A stretch of 64,000 bases of DNA, taken from contig NW_027478159.1 in the NCBI RefSeq assembly GCF_051020975.1, forward strand, positions 1,504,501 to 1,568,500. Direction: 5' to 3'. The notes under the pieces were generated by a model. It ran no database searches, was not told the origin of the DNA, and worked only from the letters and a program-made list of their open reading frames with translations. Of the stretch, positions 34,444-47,700 are shown piece by piece. A program made the position numbers and the translations under genes. The DNA is from Osmia lignaria lignaria (lineage: Eukaryota; Arthropoda; Insecta; Hymenoptera; Megachilidae). Within the stretch, counting starts at the first letter, position 1; the number at the start of each line of letters is the position of its first letter.

Positions 34444-36697
34444 TTGCAGATTTATCTCAAGGGAAGGGGCCTGACGGACATATTTCGAGATATTTCTTCT
34501 TCTTGTTGTTCTTCTTCTGCACAGCTAAGCTGGAAGTGGCATTTGCGGCTCGCACTAGTGCAGAGTTATCTCAAAGAACGGGGCCACGGTGTTTCTGTAT
34601 CTCTATTATGTTGGTGCGGCTTTGGAACTTTTAAATATCTCGATATATCTCGAAAACTACGCTTCTGACCAAAAAATATCATAGAACATAAATTATACGA
34701 AACACAATTCTCTACAAAAAAGGTCTCTTAACATTTTGCCATAGCTCGCTTCGTTTCCGAGATATTTGCAGATATATCTCAAGGGAAGGGGCCTGACGGA
34801 CATATTTCGAGATATTTCTTCTTCTTGTTGTTCTTCTTCTGCACAGCTAAACTGGAAGTGGCATTTACAGCTCGCAATAGTGCAGAGTTATCTCAAAGAA
34901 AGGGGCCACGGTGTTTCTGTATCCCTATTATGTTGGTGCGGCTTCGGAACTTTTAAATATCTTGATATATCTCGAGAACTACGCATCTGATCAAAAAATA
35001 CCATAGAACATAAAAAGTAGGAAACTTAATTCTCTACAAAAAAGGTCTCTTAGCATTTTGCCATAGCTCGCTTCGTTTCCGAGATATTTGCAGATATATC
35101 TCAAGGGAAGGGGCCTGACGGACATATTTCGAGATATTTCTTCTTCTTGTTGTTCTTCTTCTGCACAGCTAAGCTGGAAGTGGCATTTGCGGCTCGCACT
35201 AGTGCAGAGTTATCTCAACGAAAGGGGCCACGGTGTTTCTGTATCTCTATTATGTTGGTGCGGCTTCGGAACTTTTAAATATCTCGATATATCTCGAAAA
35301 CTACGCTTCTGATCAAAAAATATCATAGAACATAAATTGTAGGAAACATAATTCTCTACAAAAAAGGTCTCTTAACATTTTGCCATAGCTCGCTTCGTTT
35401 CCGAGATATTTGCAGATATATCTCAAGGGAAGGGGCCTGACGGACATATTTCGAGATATTTCTTCTTCTTGTTGTTCTTCTTCTGCACAGCTAAGCTGGA
35501 AGTGGCATTTACAGCTCGCAATAGTGCAGAGTTATCTCAAAGAAAGGGGCCACGGTGTTTCTGTATCTCTATTATGTTGGTGCGGCTTCGGAACTTTTAA
35601 ATATCTTGATATATCTCGAGAACTACGCATCAGATCAAAAAATATCATAGAACATAAAAAGTAGGAAACTTAATTCTCTACACAAAAGGTCTCTTAACAT
35701 TTTGCCATAGCTCTCTTCGTTTCCGAGATATTTGCAGATTTATCTCAAGGGAAGGGGCCTGACGGACATATTTCGAGATATTTCTTCTTCTTGTTGTTCT
35801 TCTTCTGCACAGCTAAGCTGGAAGTGGCATTTGCGGCTCGCACTAGTGCAGAGTTATCTCAAAGAAAGGGGCCACGGTGTTTCTGTATCTCTATTATGTT
35901 GGTGCGGCTTTGGAACTTTTAAATATCTCGATATATCTCGAAAACTACGCTTCTGACCAAAAAATATCATAGAACATAAATTGTACGAAACATAATTCTC
36001 TACAAAAAAGGTCTCTTAACATTTTGCCATAGCTCGCTTCGTTTCCGAGATATTTGCAGATATATCTCAAGGGAAGGGGCCTGACGGACATATTTCGAGA
36101 TATTTCTTCTTCTTGTTGTTCTTCTTCTGCACAGCTAAGCTGGAAGTGGCATTTACAGCTCGCAATAGTGCAGAGTTATCTCAAAGAAAGGGGCCACGGT
36201 GTTTCTGTATCTCTATTATGTTGGTGCGGCTTCGGAACTTTTAAATATCTTGATATATCTCGAGAACTACGCATCTGATCAAAAAATATCATAGAACATA
36301 AAAAGTAGGAAACTTAATTCTCTACAAAAAAGGTCTCTTAACATTTTGCCATAGCTCGCTTCGTTTCCGAGATATTTGCAGATATATCTCAAGGGAAGGG
36401 GCCTGACGGACATATTTCGAGATATTTCTTCTTCTTGTTGTTCTTCTTCTGCACAGCTAAGCTGGAAGTGGCATTTGCGGCTCGCACTAGTGCAGAGTTA
36501 TCTCAACGAAAGGGGCCACGGTGTTTCTGTATCTCTATTATGTTGGTGCGGCTTCGGCACTTTTAAATATCTCGATATATCTCGAAAACTACGCTTCTGA
36601 TCAAAAAATATCATAGAACATAAATTGTAGGAAACATAATTCTCTACAAAAAAGGTCTCTTAACATTTTGCCATAGCTCGCTTCGTTTCCGAGATAT

Positions 36698-37019
36698 TTG
36701 CAGATATATCTCAAGGGAAGGGGCCTGACGGACATATTTCGAGATATTTCTTCTTCTTGTTGTTCTTCTTCTGCACAGGTAAGCTGGAAGTGGCATTTAC
36801 AGCTCGCAATAGTGCAGAGTTATCTCAAAGAAAGGGGCCACGGTGTTTCTGTATCTCTATTATGTTGGTGCGGCTTCGGAACTTTTAAATATCTTGATAT
36901 ATGTCGAGAACTACGCATCAGATCAAAAAATATCATAGAACATAAAAAGTAGGAAACGTAATTCTCTACACAAAAGGTCTCTTAACATTTTGCCATAGCT
37001 CTCTTCGTTTCCGAGATAT
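36698..37019 (+). repeat. Monomer with a CAG-GTAAG change
   Basis: A C-to-G change turns CACAGCTAAG into CACAGGTAAG at 36775-36784. This makes a good match to a eukaryotic 5' splice donor (CAG/GTAAG, GT at 36779-36780), immediately after the pyrimidine tract that resembles an acceptor. It also has a private ATATGTCGAG. No transcript evidence exists here, so only the sequence match is claimed. Confidence 0.6.
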
Positions 37020-40000
37020 TTGCAGATTTATCTCAAGGGAAGGGGCCTGACGGACATATTTCGAGATATTTCTTCTTCTTGTTGTTCTTCTTCTGCACAG
37101 CTAAGCTGGAAGTGGCATTTACAGCTCGCAATACTGCAGAGTTATCTCAAAGAAAGGGGCCACGGTGTTTCTGTATCCCTATTATGTTGGTGCGGCTTCG
37201 GAACTTTTAAATATCTCGATATATCTCGAAAACTACGCTTCTGATCAAAAAATATCATACAACATAAATTGTAGGAAACATAATCCTCTACAAAAAACGT
37301 CTGTTAACATTTTGCCATAGCTCGCTTCGTTTCCGAGATATTTGCAGATATATCTCAAGGGAAGGGGCCTGACGGACATATTTCGAGATATGTCTTCTTC
37401 TTGTTGTTCTTCTTCTGCACAGCTAAGCTGGAAGTGGCATTTACAGCTCGCAATAGTGCAGAGTTATCTCAAAGAAAGGGGCCACGGTGTTTCTGTATCT
37501 CTATTATGTTGGTGCGGCTTCGGAACTTTTAAATATCTTGATATATCTCGAGAACTACGCATCAGATCAAAAAATATCATAGAACATAAAAAGTAGGAAA
37601 CTTAATTCTCTACAAAAAAGGTCTCTTAACATTTTGCCATAGCTCTCTTCGTTTTCGAGATATTTGCAGATTTATCTCAAGGGAAGGGGCCTGACGGACA
37701 TATTTCGAGATATTTCTTCTTCTTGATGTTCTTCTTCTGCACAGCTAAGCTGGAAGTGGCATTTGCAGCTCGCAATAGTGCAGAGTTATCTCAAAGAAAG
37801 GGGCCACGGTGTTTCTGTATCTCTATTATGTTGGTGCGGCTTCGGAACTTTTAAATATCTTGATATATCTCGAGAACTACGCATCTGATCAAAAAATATC
37901 ATAGAACATAAAACGTAGGAAACTTAATTCTCTACAAAAAAGGTCTCTCAACATTTTGCCATAGCTCGCTTCGTTTCCGAGATATTTGCAGATTTATCTC
38001 AAGGGAAGGGGCCTGACGGACATATTTCGAGATATTTCTTCTTCTTGTTGTTCTTCTTCTGCACAGCTAAGCTGGAAGTGGCATTTGCGGCTCGCAATAG
38101 TGCAGAGTTATCTCAAAGAACGGGGCCACGGTGTTTCTGTATCTCTATTATGTTGGTGCGGCTTCGGAACTTTTAAATATCTTGATATATCTCGAGAACT
38201 ACGCATCTGATCAAAAAATATCATAGAACATAAAACGTAGGAAACTTAATTCTCTACAAAAAAGGTCTCTCAACATTTTGCCATAGCTCGCTTCGTTTCC
38301 GAGATATTTGCAGATTTATCTCAAGGGAAGGGGCCTGACGGACATATTTCGAGATATTTCTTCTTCTTGTTGTTCTTCTTCTGCACAGCTAAGCTGGAAG
38401 TGGCATTTGCGGCTCGCAATAGTGCAGAGTTATCTCAAAGAAAGGGGCCACGGTGTTTCTGTAACTCTATTATGTTGGTGCGGCTTCGGAACTTTTAAAT
38501 ATCTCGATATATGTCGAAAACTACGCTTCTGATCAAAAAATATCATAGAACATAAATTGTAGGAAACATAATTCTCTACAAAAAAGGTCTCTTAACATTT
38601 TGCCATAGCTCGCTTCGTTTCCGAGATATTTGCAGATTTATCTCAAGGGAAGGGGCCTGACGGACATATTTCGAGATATTTCTTCTTCTTGATGTTCTTC
38701 TTCTGCACAGCTAAGCTGGAAGTGGCATTTGCAGCTCGCAATAGTGCAGAGTTATCTCAAAGAAAGGGGCCACGGTGTTTCTGTATCTCTATTATGTTGG
38801 TGCGGCTTCGGAACTTTTAAATATCTTGATATATCTCGAGAACTACGCATCTGATCAAAAAATATCATAGAACATAAAACGTAGGAAACTTAATTCTCTA
38901 CAAAAAAGGTCTCTCAACATTTTGCCATAGCTCGCTTCGTTTCCGAGATATTTGCAGATTTATCTCAAGGGAAGGGGCCTGACGGACATATTTCGAGATA
39001 TTTCTTCTTCTTGTTGTTCTTCTTCTGCACAGCTAAGCTGGAAGTGGCATTTGCGGCTCGCAATAGTGCAGAGTTATCTCAAAGAACGGGGCCACGGTGT
39101 TTCTGTATCTCTATTATGTTGGTGCGGCTTCGGAACTTTTAAATATCTCGATATATCTCGAAAACTACGCTTCTCACCAAAAAATATCATAGAACATAAA
39201 TTGTAGGAAACATAATTCTCTACAATAAAGGTCTCTTAACATTTTGCCATAGCTCGCTTCGTTTCCGAGATATTTGCAGATATATCTCAAGGGAAGGGGC
39301 CTGACGGACATATTTCGAGATATGTCTTCTTCTTGTTGTTCTTCTTCTGCACAGCTAAGCTGGAAGTGGCATTTACAGCTCGCAATAGTGCAGAGTTATC
39401 TCAAAGAAAGGGGCCACGGTGTTTCTGTATCTCTATTATGTTGGTGCGGCTTCGGAACTTTTAAATATCTTGATATATCTCGAGAACTACGCATCTGATC
39501 AAAAAATATCATAGAACATAAAAAGTAGGAAACTTAATTCTCTACAAAAAAGGTCTCTTAACATTTTGCCATTGCTCGCTTCGTTTCCGAGATATTTGCA
39601 GATTTATCTCAAGGGAAGGGGCCTGACGGACATATTTCGAGATACTTCTTCTTCTTGTTGTTCTTCTTCTGCACAGCTAAACTGGCAGTGGCATTTCCAG
39701 CTCGCAATAGTGCAGAGTTATCTCAAAGAGGGGGGCCACGGTGTTTCTGTATCTCTATTATGTTGGTGCGGCTTCGGAACTTTTAAATATCTTGATATAT
39801 CTCGAGAACTACGCATCAGATCAAAAAATATCATAGAACATAAAAAGTAGGAAACTTAATTCTCTACAAAAAAGGTCTCTTAACATTTTGCCATAGCTCT
39901 CTTCGTTTCCGAGATATTTGCAGATTTATCTCAAGGGAAGGGGCCTGACGGACATATTTCGAGATATTTCTTCTTCTTGATGTTCTTCTTCTGCACAGCT

Positions 40001-40239
40001 AAGCTGGAAGTGGCATTTGCAGCTCGCAATAGTGCAGAGTTATCTCAAAGAAAGGGGCCACGGTGTTTCTGTATCTCTATTATGTTGGTGCGGCTTCGGA
40101 ACTTTTAAATATCTTGATATATCTCGAGAACTACGCATCTGATCAAAAAATATCATAGAACATAAAACGTAGGAAACTTAATTCTCTACAAAAAAGGTCT
40201 CTCAACATTTTGCCATAGCTCGCTTCGTTTCCGAGATAT

Positions 40240-40883
40240 TTGCAGATTTATCTCAAGGGAAGGGGCCTGACGGACATATTTCGAGATATTTCTTCTTCTT
40301 GTTGTTCTTCTTCTGCACAGCTAAGCTGGAAGTGGCATTTGCGGCTCGCACTAGTGCAGAGTTATCTCAAAGAAAGGGGCCACGGTGTTTCTGTATCCCT
40401 ATTATGTTGGTGCGGCTTCGGAACTTTTAAATATCTCGATATATCTCGAAAACTACGCTTCTGATCAAAAAATATCATAGAACATAAATTGTAGGAAACA
40501 TAATTCTCTACAAAAAACGTCTCTTAACATTTTGCCATAGCTCGCTTCGTTTCCGAGATATTTGCAGATTCAGCTCAAAGGAACTGGCCTGACGGACATA
40601 TTTCGAGATATTTCTTCTTCTTGTTGTTCTTCTTCTGCACAGCTAAGCTGGAAGTGGCATTTGCGGCTCGCACTAGTGCAGAGTTATCTCAAAGAAAGGG
40701 GCCACGGTGTTTCTGTATCTCTATTATGTTGGTGCTGCCTCGGAACTGTTAAATATCTCGATATATCTCGAAAACTACGCTTCTGATCAAAAAATATCAT
40801 AGAACATAAATTGTAGGAAACATAATTCTCTACAAAAAACGTCTCTTAACATTTTGCCATAGCTCGCTTCGTTTCCGAGATAT
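40240..40883 (+). repeat. Two monomers before the 1,287-bp repeats
   Basis: 40240 is K class with GTATCCCTATT and AAAAAACGTCTC. 40562 has the chimeric TCAGCTCAAAGGAACTGG head and private changes GGTGCTGCCTCGG and GAACTGTTAAAT. They separate the K/E alternating block from the 1,287-bp higher-order repeat. Confidence 0.85.
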
Positions 40884-42170
40884 TTGCAGATTTATCTCAA
40901 GGGAAGGGGCCTAACGGACATATTTCGAGATATTTCTTCTTCTTGTTGTTCTTCTTCTGCACAGCTAAACTGGAAGTGGCATTTCCAGCTCGCAATAGTA
41001 CAGAGTTATCTCAAAGAAAGGGGCCACGGTGTTTCTGTATCTCTATTATGTTGGTGCGACTTCGGAACTTTTAAATATCTTGATATATCTCGAGAACTAC
41101 GCATCTGATCAAAAAATATCATACAACATAAAAAGTAGGAAACTTAGTTCTCTACAAAAAAGTCTGGTAAGATTTTGCCATAGCTCGCTTCGTTTCCGAG
41201 ATATTTGCAGATTTATCTCAAGCGAAGGGGCCTAACGGACATATTTCGAGATATTTCTTCTTCTTGTTGTTCTTCTTCTGCACAGCTAAACTGGAAGTGG
41301 CATTTCCAGCTCGCAGTAGTGCAGAGTTATCTCAAAGAGAGGGGCCACGGTGTTTCTGTATCTCTATTATGTTGGTGCGGCTTCGGAACTTTTAAATATC
41401 TTGATATATCTCGAGAACTACACATCTGATCAGAAAATATCATACAACATAAAACGTAGGAAACTTAATTCTCTACAAAAAAGGTCTCTTAACATTTTGC
41501 CATAGCTCGCTTCGTTTCCGAGATATTTGCAGATTTATCTCAAGGTAAGGGGCCTGACGGACATATTTCGAGATATTTCTTCTTCTTGTTGTTCTTCTTC
41601 TGCACAGCTAAGCTGGAAGTGGCATTTACAGCTCGCAATAGTGCATAGTTATCTGAAAGAAAGGGGCCACGGTGTTTCTGTATCTCTATTATGTTGGTGC
41701 GGCTTCGGAACTTTTAAATATCTTGATATATCTCGAGAACTACGCATCTGATCAAAAAATATCATAGAACATAAAAAGTAGGAAACTCAATTCTCTACAT
41801 AAAAGGTCTCTTAACATTTTGCAATAGCTCGCTTCGTTTCCGAGATATTTGCAGATTTATCTCAAGGGAAGGGGCCTGACGGACATATTTCGAGATATTT
41901 CTTCTTCTTGTTGTTCTTCTTCTGCACAGCTAAGCTGGAAGTGGCATTTGCGGCTCGCACTAGTGCAGAGTTATCTGAAATAAAGGGGCCACGGTGTTTC
42001 TGTATCTCTATTATGTTGGTGCTGCTTCGGAACTTTTAAATATCTCGATATATCTCGAAAACTACGCTTCTGATCAAAAAATATCATAGAACATAAATTG
42101 TAGGAAACATAATTCTCTACAAAAAACGTCTCTTAACATTTTGCCATAGCTCGCTTCGTTTCCGAGATAT
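40884..42170 (+). repeat. 1,287-bp four-monomer higher-order repeat, copy 1
   Basis: V1 (40884, 321 bp) has CCTAACGG, AATAGTACAG, GTGCGACTTCGG and a 1-bp loss in AAAAAAGTCTGGTAAG. V2 (41205) has CTCAAGCGAAGG and CGCAGTAGTG. V3 (41527) has CTCAAGGTAAGG and GTGCATAGTTATCTG. V4 (41849) has TTATCTGAAATAAAGG, a stop in the long frame, and GGTGCTGCTTCGG. Copy 1 alone has CTACACATCTG, and it keeps CAACATAAAACG where the later copies have CAACATCAAACG. Confidence 0.92.
41541..41550 (+). other. 5' splice-donor-like AAG/GTAAGG in V3 monomers
   Basis: CAAGGTAAGG results from a G-to-T change of the usual CAAGGGAAGG. It recurs in the V3 monomers of the 1,287-bp repeat, with GT at 41545, 42832 and 44119. 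It matches the donor consensus closely. The nearest acceptor-like CAG lies about 63 bp downstream, too short for a usual intron, so a donor here would have to use a later monomer. This is a sequence match only. Confidence 0.3.
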
Positions 42171-43457
42171 TTGCAGATTTATCTCAAGGGAAGGGGCCTA
42201 ACGGACATATTTCGAGATATTTCTTCTTCTTGTTGTTCTTCTTCTGCACAGCTAAACTGGAAGTGGCATTTCCAGCTCGCAATAGTACAGAGTTATCTCA
42301 AAGAAAGGGGCCACGGTGTTTCTGTATCTCTATTATGTTGGTGCGACTTCGGAACTTTTAAATATCTTGATATATCTCGAGAACTACGCATCTGATCAAA
42401 AAATATCATACAACATAAAAAGTAGGAAACTTAGTTCTCTACAAAAAAGTCTGGTAAGATTTTGCCATAGCTCGCTTCGTTTCCGAGATATTTGCAGATT
42501 TATCTCAAGCGAAGGGGCCTAACGGACATATTTCGAGATATTTCTTCTTCTTGTTGTTCTTCTTCTGCACAGCTAAACTGGAAGTGGCATTTCCAGCTCG
42601 CAGTAGTGCAGAGTTATCTCAAAGAGAGGGGCCACGGTGTTTCTGTATCTCTATTATGTTGGTGCGGCTTCGGAACTTTTAAATATCTTGATATATCTCG
42701 AGAACTACGCATCTGATCAGAAAATATCATACAACATCAAACGTAGGAAACTTAATTCTCTACAAAAAAGGTCTCTTAACATTTTGCCATAGCTCGCTTC
42801 GTTTCCGAGATATTTGCAGATTTATCTCAAGGTAAGGGGCCTGACGGACATATTTCGAGATATTTCTTCTTCTTGTTGTTCTTCTTCTGCACAGCTAAGC
42901 TGGAAGTGGCATTTACAGCTCGCAATAGTGCATAGTTATCTGAAAGAAAGGGGCCACGGTGTTTCTGTATCTCTATTATGTTGGTGCGGCTTCGGAACTT
43001 TTAAATATCTTGATATATCTCGAGAACTACGCATCTGATCAAAAAATATCATAGAACATAAAAAGTAGGAAACTCAATTCTCTACATAAAAGGTCTCTTA
43101 ACATTTTGCAATAGCTCGCTTCGTTTCCGAGATATTTGCAGATTTATCTCAAGGGAAGGGGCCTGACGGACATATTTCGAGATATTTCTTCTTCTTGTTG
43201 TTCTTCTTCTGCACAGCTAAGCTGGAAGTGGCATTTGCGGCTCGCACTAGTGCAGAGTTATCTGAAATAAAGGGGCCACGGTGTTTCTGTATCTCTATTA
43301 TGTTGGTGCTGCTTCGGAACTTTTAAATATCTCGATATATCTCGAAAACTACGCTTCTGATCAAAAAATATCATAGAACATAAATTGTAGGAAACATAAT
43401 TCTCTACAAAAAACGTCTCTTAACATTTTGCCATAGCTCGCTTCGTTTCCGAGATAT
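42171..43457 (+). repeat. 1,287-bp four-monomer higher-order repeat, copy 2
   Basis: V1 to V4 recur in order at 42171, 42492, 42814 and 43136 with the same markers, including the 1-bp loss in V1. V2 has CAACATCAAACG, shared with copy 3 but not with copy 1. Copies 2 and 3 are therefore the closest relatives. Confidence 0.92.
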
Positions 43458-44744
43458 TTGCAGATTTATCTCAAGGGAAGGGGCCTAACGGACATATTTC
43501 GAGATATTTCTTCTTCTTGTTGTTCTTCTTCTGCACAGCTAAACTGGAAGTGGCATTTCCAGCTCGCAATAGTACAGAGTTATCTCAAAGAAAGGGGCCA
43601 CGGTGTTTCTGTATCTCTATTATGTTGGTGCGACTTCGGAACTTTTAAATATCTTGATATATCTCGAGAACTACGCATCTGATCAAAAAATATCATACAA
43701 CATAAAAAGTAGGAAACTTAGTTCTCTACAAAAAAGTCTGGTAAGATTTTGCCATAGCTCGCTTCGTTTCCGAGATATTTGCAGATTTATCTCAAGCGAA
43801 GGGGCCTAACGGACATATTTCGAGATATTTCTTCTTCTTGTTGTTCTTCTTCTGCACAGCTAAACTGGAAGTGGCATTTCCAGCTCGCAGTAGTGCAGAG
43901 TTATCTCAAAGAGAGGGGCCACGGTGTTTCTGTATCTCTATTATGTTGGTGCGGCTTCGGAACTTTTAAATATCTTGATATATCTCGAGAACTACGCATC
44001 TGATCAGAAAATATCATACAACATCAAACGTAGGAAACTTAATTCTCTACAAAAAAGGTCTCTTAACATTTTGCCATAGCTCGCTTCGTTTCCGAGATAT
44101 TTGCAGATTTATCTCAAGGTAAGGGGCCTGACGGACATATTTCGAGATATTTCTTCTTCTTGTTGTTCTTCTTCTGCACAGCTAAGCTGGAAGTGGCATT
44201 TACAGCTCGCAATAGTGCATAGTTATCTGAAAGAAAGGGGCCACGGTGTTTCTGTATCTCTATTATGTTGGTGCGGCTTCGGAACTTTTAAATATCTTGA
44301 TATATCTCGAGAACTACGCATCTGATCAAAAAATATCATAGAACATAAAAAGTAGGAAACTCAATTCTCTACATAAAAGGTCTCTTAACATTTTGCAATA
44401 GCTCGCTTCGTTTCCGAGATATTTGCAGATTTATCTCAAGGGAAGGGGCCTGACGGACATATTTCGAGATATTTCTTCTTCTTGTTGTTCTTCTTCTGCA
44501 CAGCTAAGCTGGAAGTGGCATTTGCGGCTCGCACTAGTGCAGAGTTATCTGAAATAAAGGGGCCACGGTGTTTCTGTATCTCTATTATGTTGGTGCTGCT
44601 TCGGAACTTTTAAATATCTCGATATATCTCGAAAACTACGCTTCTGATCAAAAAATATCATAGAACATAAATTGTAGGAAACATAATTCTCTACAAAAAA
44701 CGTCTCTTAACATTTTGCCATAGCTCGCTTCGTTTCCGAGATAT
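43458..44744 (+). repeat. 1,287-bp four-monomer higher-order repeat, copy 3
   Basis: V1 to V4 recur at 43458, 43779, 44101 and 44423, and at the markers I compared they match copy 2. The next monomer (44745) starts like V1 (CCTAACGG, AATAGTACAG). It then departs with GGAAGAGGCATT, GGTGCGGCTTCGG and TTTTGAATATC, so the series ends there. Confidence 0.92.
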
Positions 44745-47700
44745 TTGCAGATTTATCTCAAGGGAAGGGGCCTAACGGACATATTTCGAGATATTTCTTC
44801 TTCTTGTTGTTCTTCTTCTGCACAGCTAAACTGGAAGAGGCATTTCCAGCTCGCAATAGTACAGAGTTATCTCAAAGAAAGGGGCCACGGTGTTTCTGTA
44901 TCTCTATTATGTTGGTGCGGCTTCGGAACTTTTGAATATCTTGATATATCTCGAGAACTACGCATCTGATCAAAAAATATCATAGAACATAAAAAGTAGG
45001 AAACTTAATTCGCTACAAAAAGGTCTCTTAACATTTTGCCATAGCTCGCTTCGTTTCCGAGATATTTGCAGATTTATCTCAAGGGAAGGGGCCTAACGGA
45101 CATATTTCGTGATATTTCTTCTTCTTGTTGTTCTTCTTCTGCACAGCTAAGCTGGAAGTGGCATTTGCAGCTCGCAATTGTGCAGAGTTATCTCAAAGAG
45201 AGGGGCCACGGTGTTTCTGTATCTCTATTATGTTGGTGCGGCTTCGGAACTTTTAAATATCTTGATATATCTCGAGAACTACGCATCTGATCAAAAAATA
45301 TCATACAACATAAAACGTAGGAAACTTAATTCTCTACAAAAAAGGTCTCTTAACGTTTTGCCATAGCTCGCTTCGTTTCCGAGATATTTGCAGATTTATC
45401 TCAAGGGAAGGGGCCTGACGGACATATTTCGAGATATTTCTTCTACTTGTTGTTCTTCTTCTGCACAGCTAAGCTGGAAGTGGCATTTGCAGCTCGCAAT
45501 AGTGCACAGTTATCTCAAAGAAAGGGGCCACGGTGTTTCTGTATCTCTATTATGTTGGTGCGGCTTCGGAACTTTTAAATATCTCGATATATCTCGAGAA
45601 CTACGCATCTGATCAAAAAATATCATAGAACATAAAAAGTAGGAAACTTAATTCTGTACAAATAAGGTCTCTTAACATTTTGGCATAGCTCGCTTCGTTT
45701 CCGAGATATTTGCAGGTTTATCTCAAGGGAATGGGCCTGACGGACATATTTCGAGATATTTCATCTTCTTGTTGTTCTTCTTCTGCACAGCTAAGCTGGA
45801 AGTGGCATTTGCAGCTCGCAATAGTGCAGAGTTATCGCAAAGAAAGGGGCCACGGTGTTTCTGTATCTCTATTATGTTGGTGCGGCTTCGGAACTTTTAA
45901 ATATCTTGATATATCTCGAGAACTACGCATCTGATCAAAAAATATCATAGAACATAAAAAGTAGGAAACCTAATTTTCTACAAAAAAGGTCTCTTAACTT
46001 TTTGCCGTAGCTCGCTTAGTTTCCGAGATATTTGCAGATTTATCTCAAGGGAAGGGGCCTGACGGACATATTTCGAAATATTTCTTATTCTTGTTGTTCT
46101 TCTTCTGCACAGCTAAACTGGAAGTGGCATTTCCAGGTCGCAATAGTGCAGAGTTATCTAAAAGAAAGGAGCCACGGTGTTTCTGTATCTCTATTATGTT
46201 GGTGCGGCTTCGGAACTTTTAAATATCTTGATATATCTCGAGAACTACGCGTCTGATCAAAGAATATCATAGAACATAAAAAGTAGGAAACATAATTCCA
46301 TACAAAAAAGGTCTCTTAACATTTTGCCATAGCTCGCTTCGTTTCCGAGATATTTGCAGATTTATCTCAAGGGAAGGGGCCTGACGGACATATTTCGAGA
46401 TATTTCTTCTTCTTGTTGTTCTTCTTCTGCACAGCTAAGCTGGAAGTGGGATTTGCAGCTCGCAATAGTGCAGAGTTATCTCAAAGAAAGGGGCCACGGT
46501 GTTTCTGTATCTCTATTATGTTGGTGCGGCTTCGGAACTTTTAAATACCTTGATATATCTCGAGATCTACGCATCTGATCAAAAAATATCATAGAACATA
46601 AAAAGTAGGAAACTTAATTCCCTACAAAAAAGGTCTCTCAACATTTTGCCATAGCTCGCTTCGTTTCCGAGATACTTGCCGATTTATCTCAAGGGAAGGG
46701 GCCTGACGGACATATTTCGAGATATTTCTTCTTCTTGTTGTTCTTCTTCTGCACAGCTAAGCTGGAAGTGGCATTTGCAGCTCGCAATTGTGCAGAGTTA
46801 TCTCAAAGAGAGGGGCCACGGTGTTTCTGTATCTCTATTATGTTGGTGCGGCTTCGGAACTTTTAAATATCTTGATATATCTCGAGAACTACGAATCTGA
46901 TCAGAAAATATCATAGAAGATAAAAAGTAGGAAACTTAATTCTCTACAAAAAAGGTCTCTTAACATTTTGACATAGCTCGCTTCGTTTCCGAGATATTTG
47001 CAGATTTATCTCAAGGGAAGGGGCCTGACGGACATATTTCGAGATATTTCTTCTTCTTGTTGTTCTTCTTCTGCACAGCTAAGCTGGAAGTGGCATTTGC
47101 AGCTCGCAATAGTGCACAGTTATCTCAAAGAAAGGGGCCACGGTGTTTCTGTATCTCTATTATGTTGGTGCGGCTTCGGAACTTTTAAATATCTCGATAT
47201 ATCTCGAGAACTACGCATCTGATCAAAAAATATCATAGAACATAGAAAGTAGGAAACTTAATTCTCTACAAATAAGGTCTCTTAACATTTTGGCATAGCT
47301 CGCTTCGTTTCCGAGATATTTGCAGATTTATCTCAAGGGAATGGGCCTGACGGACATATTTCGAGATATTTCATCTTCTTGTTGTTCTTCTTCTGCACAG
47401 CTAAGCTGGAAGTGGCATTTGCAGCTCGCAATAGTGCAGAGTTATCGCAAAGAAAGGGGCCACGGTGTTTCTGTATCTCTATTATGTTGGTGCGGCTTCG
47501 GAACTTTTAAATATCTTGATATATCTCGAGAACTACGCATCTGCTCAAAAAATATCATAGAACATAAAAAGTAGGAAACCTAATTTTCTACAAAAAAGGT
47601 CTCTTAACTTTTTGCCGTAGCTCGCTTAGTTTCCGAGATATTTGCAGATTTATCTCAAGGGAAGGGGCCTGACGGCCATATTTCGAAATATTTCTTATTC

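Larger units (their letters stand above)
25431..40239 (+). repeat. Forty-six monomers, K/E alternation with scattered variants
   Basis: After the two large units the array returns to alternation of K and E monomers, as in 315-5466. Examples are 29939 K, 30261 E, 30583 K, 30905 E, 31227 K, 31549 E, 31871 K, 32193 E. Stop-bearing copies with CTTGATGTTC stand at 28329, 34122, 37664, 38630 and 39918. GATATGTC copies with an ATG stand at 26075, 27041, 30261, 30905, 32193, 37342 and 39274. TCAAAGAACGGG is shared by 34444, 37986 and 38952. No gene, RNA or insertion is visible. Confidence 0.9.

Noticed and set aside
41029..41235. 68-residue frame crossing a monomer junction (also at 42316 and 43603)
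   Set aside because: It starts at GTG and exists only because the 1-bp deletion in V1 monomers joins two frames. It is a product of the repeat.
41979..41984. AATAAA polyadenylation signal in V4 monomers
   Set aside because: It is a single change in TTATCTGAAATAAAGG with no transcript unit around it. A hexamer match alone is not evidence.
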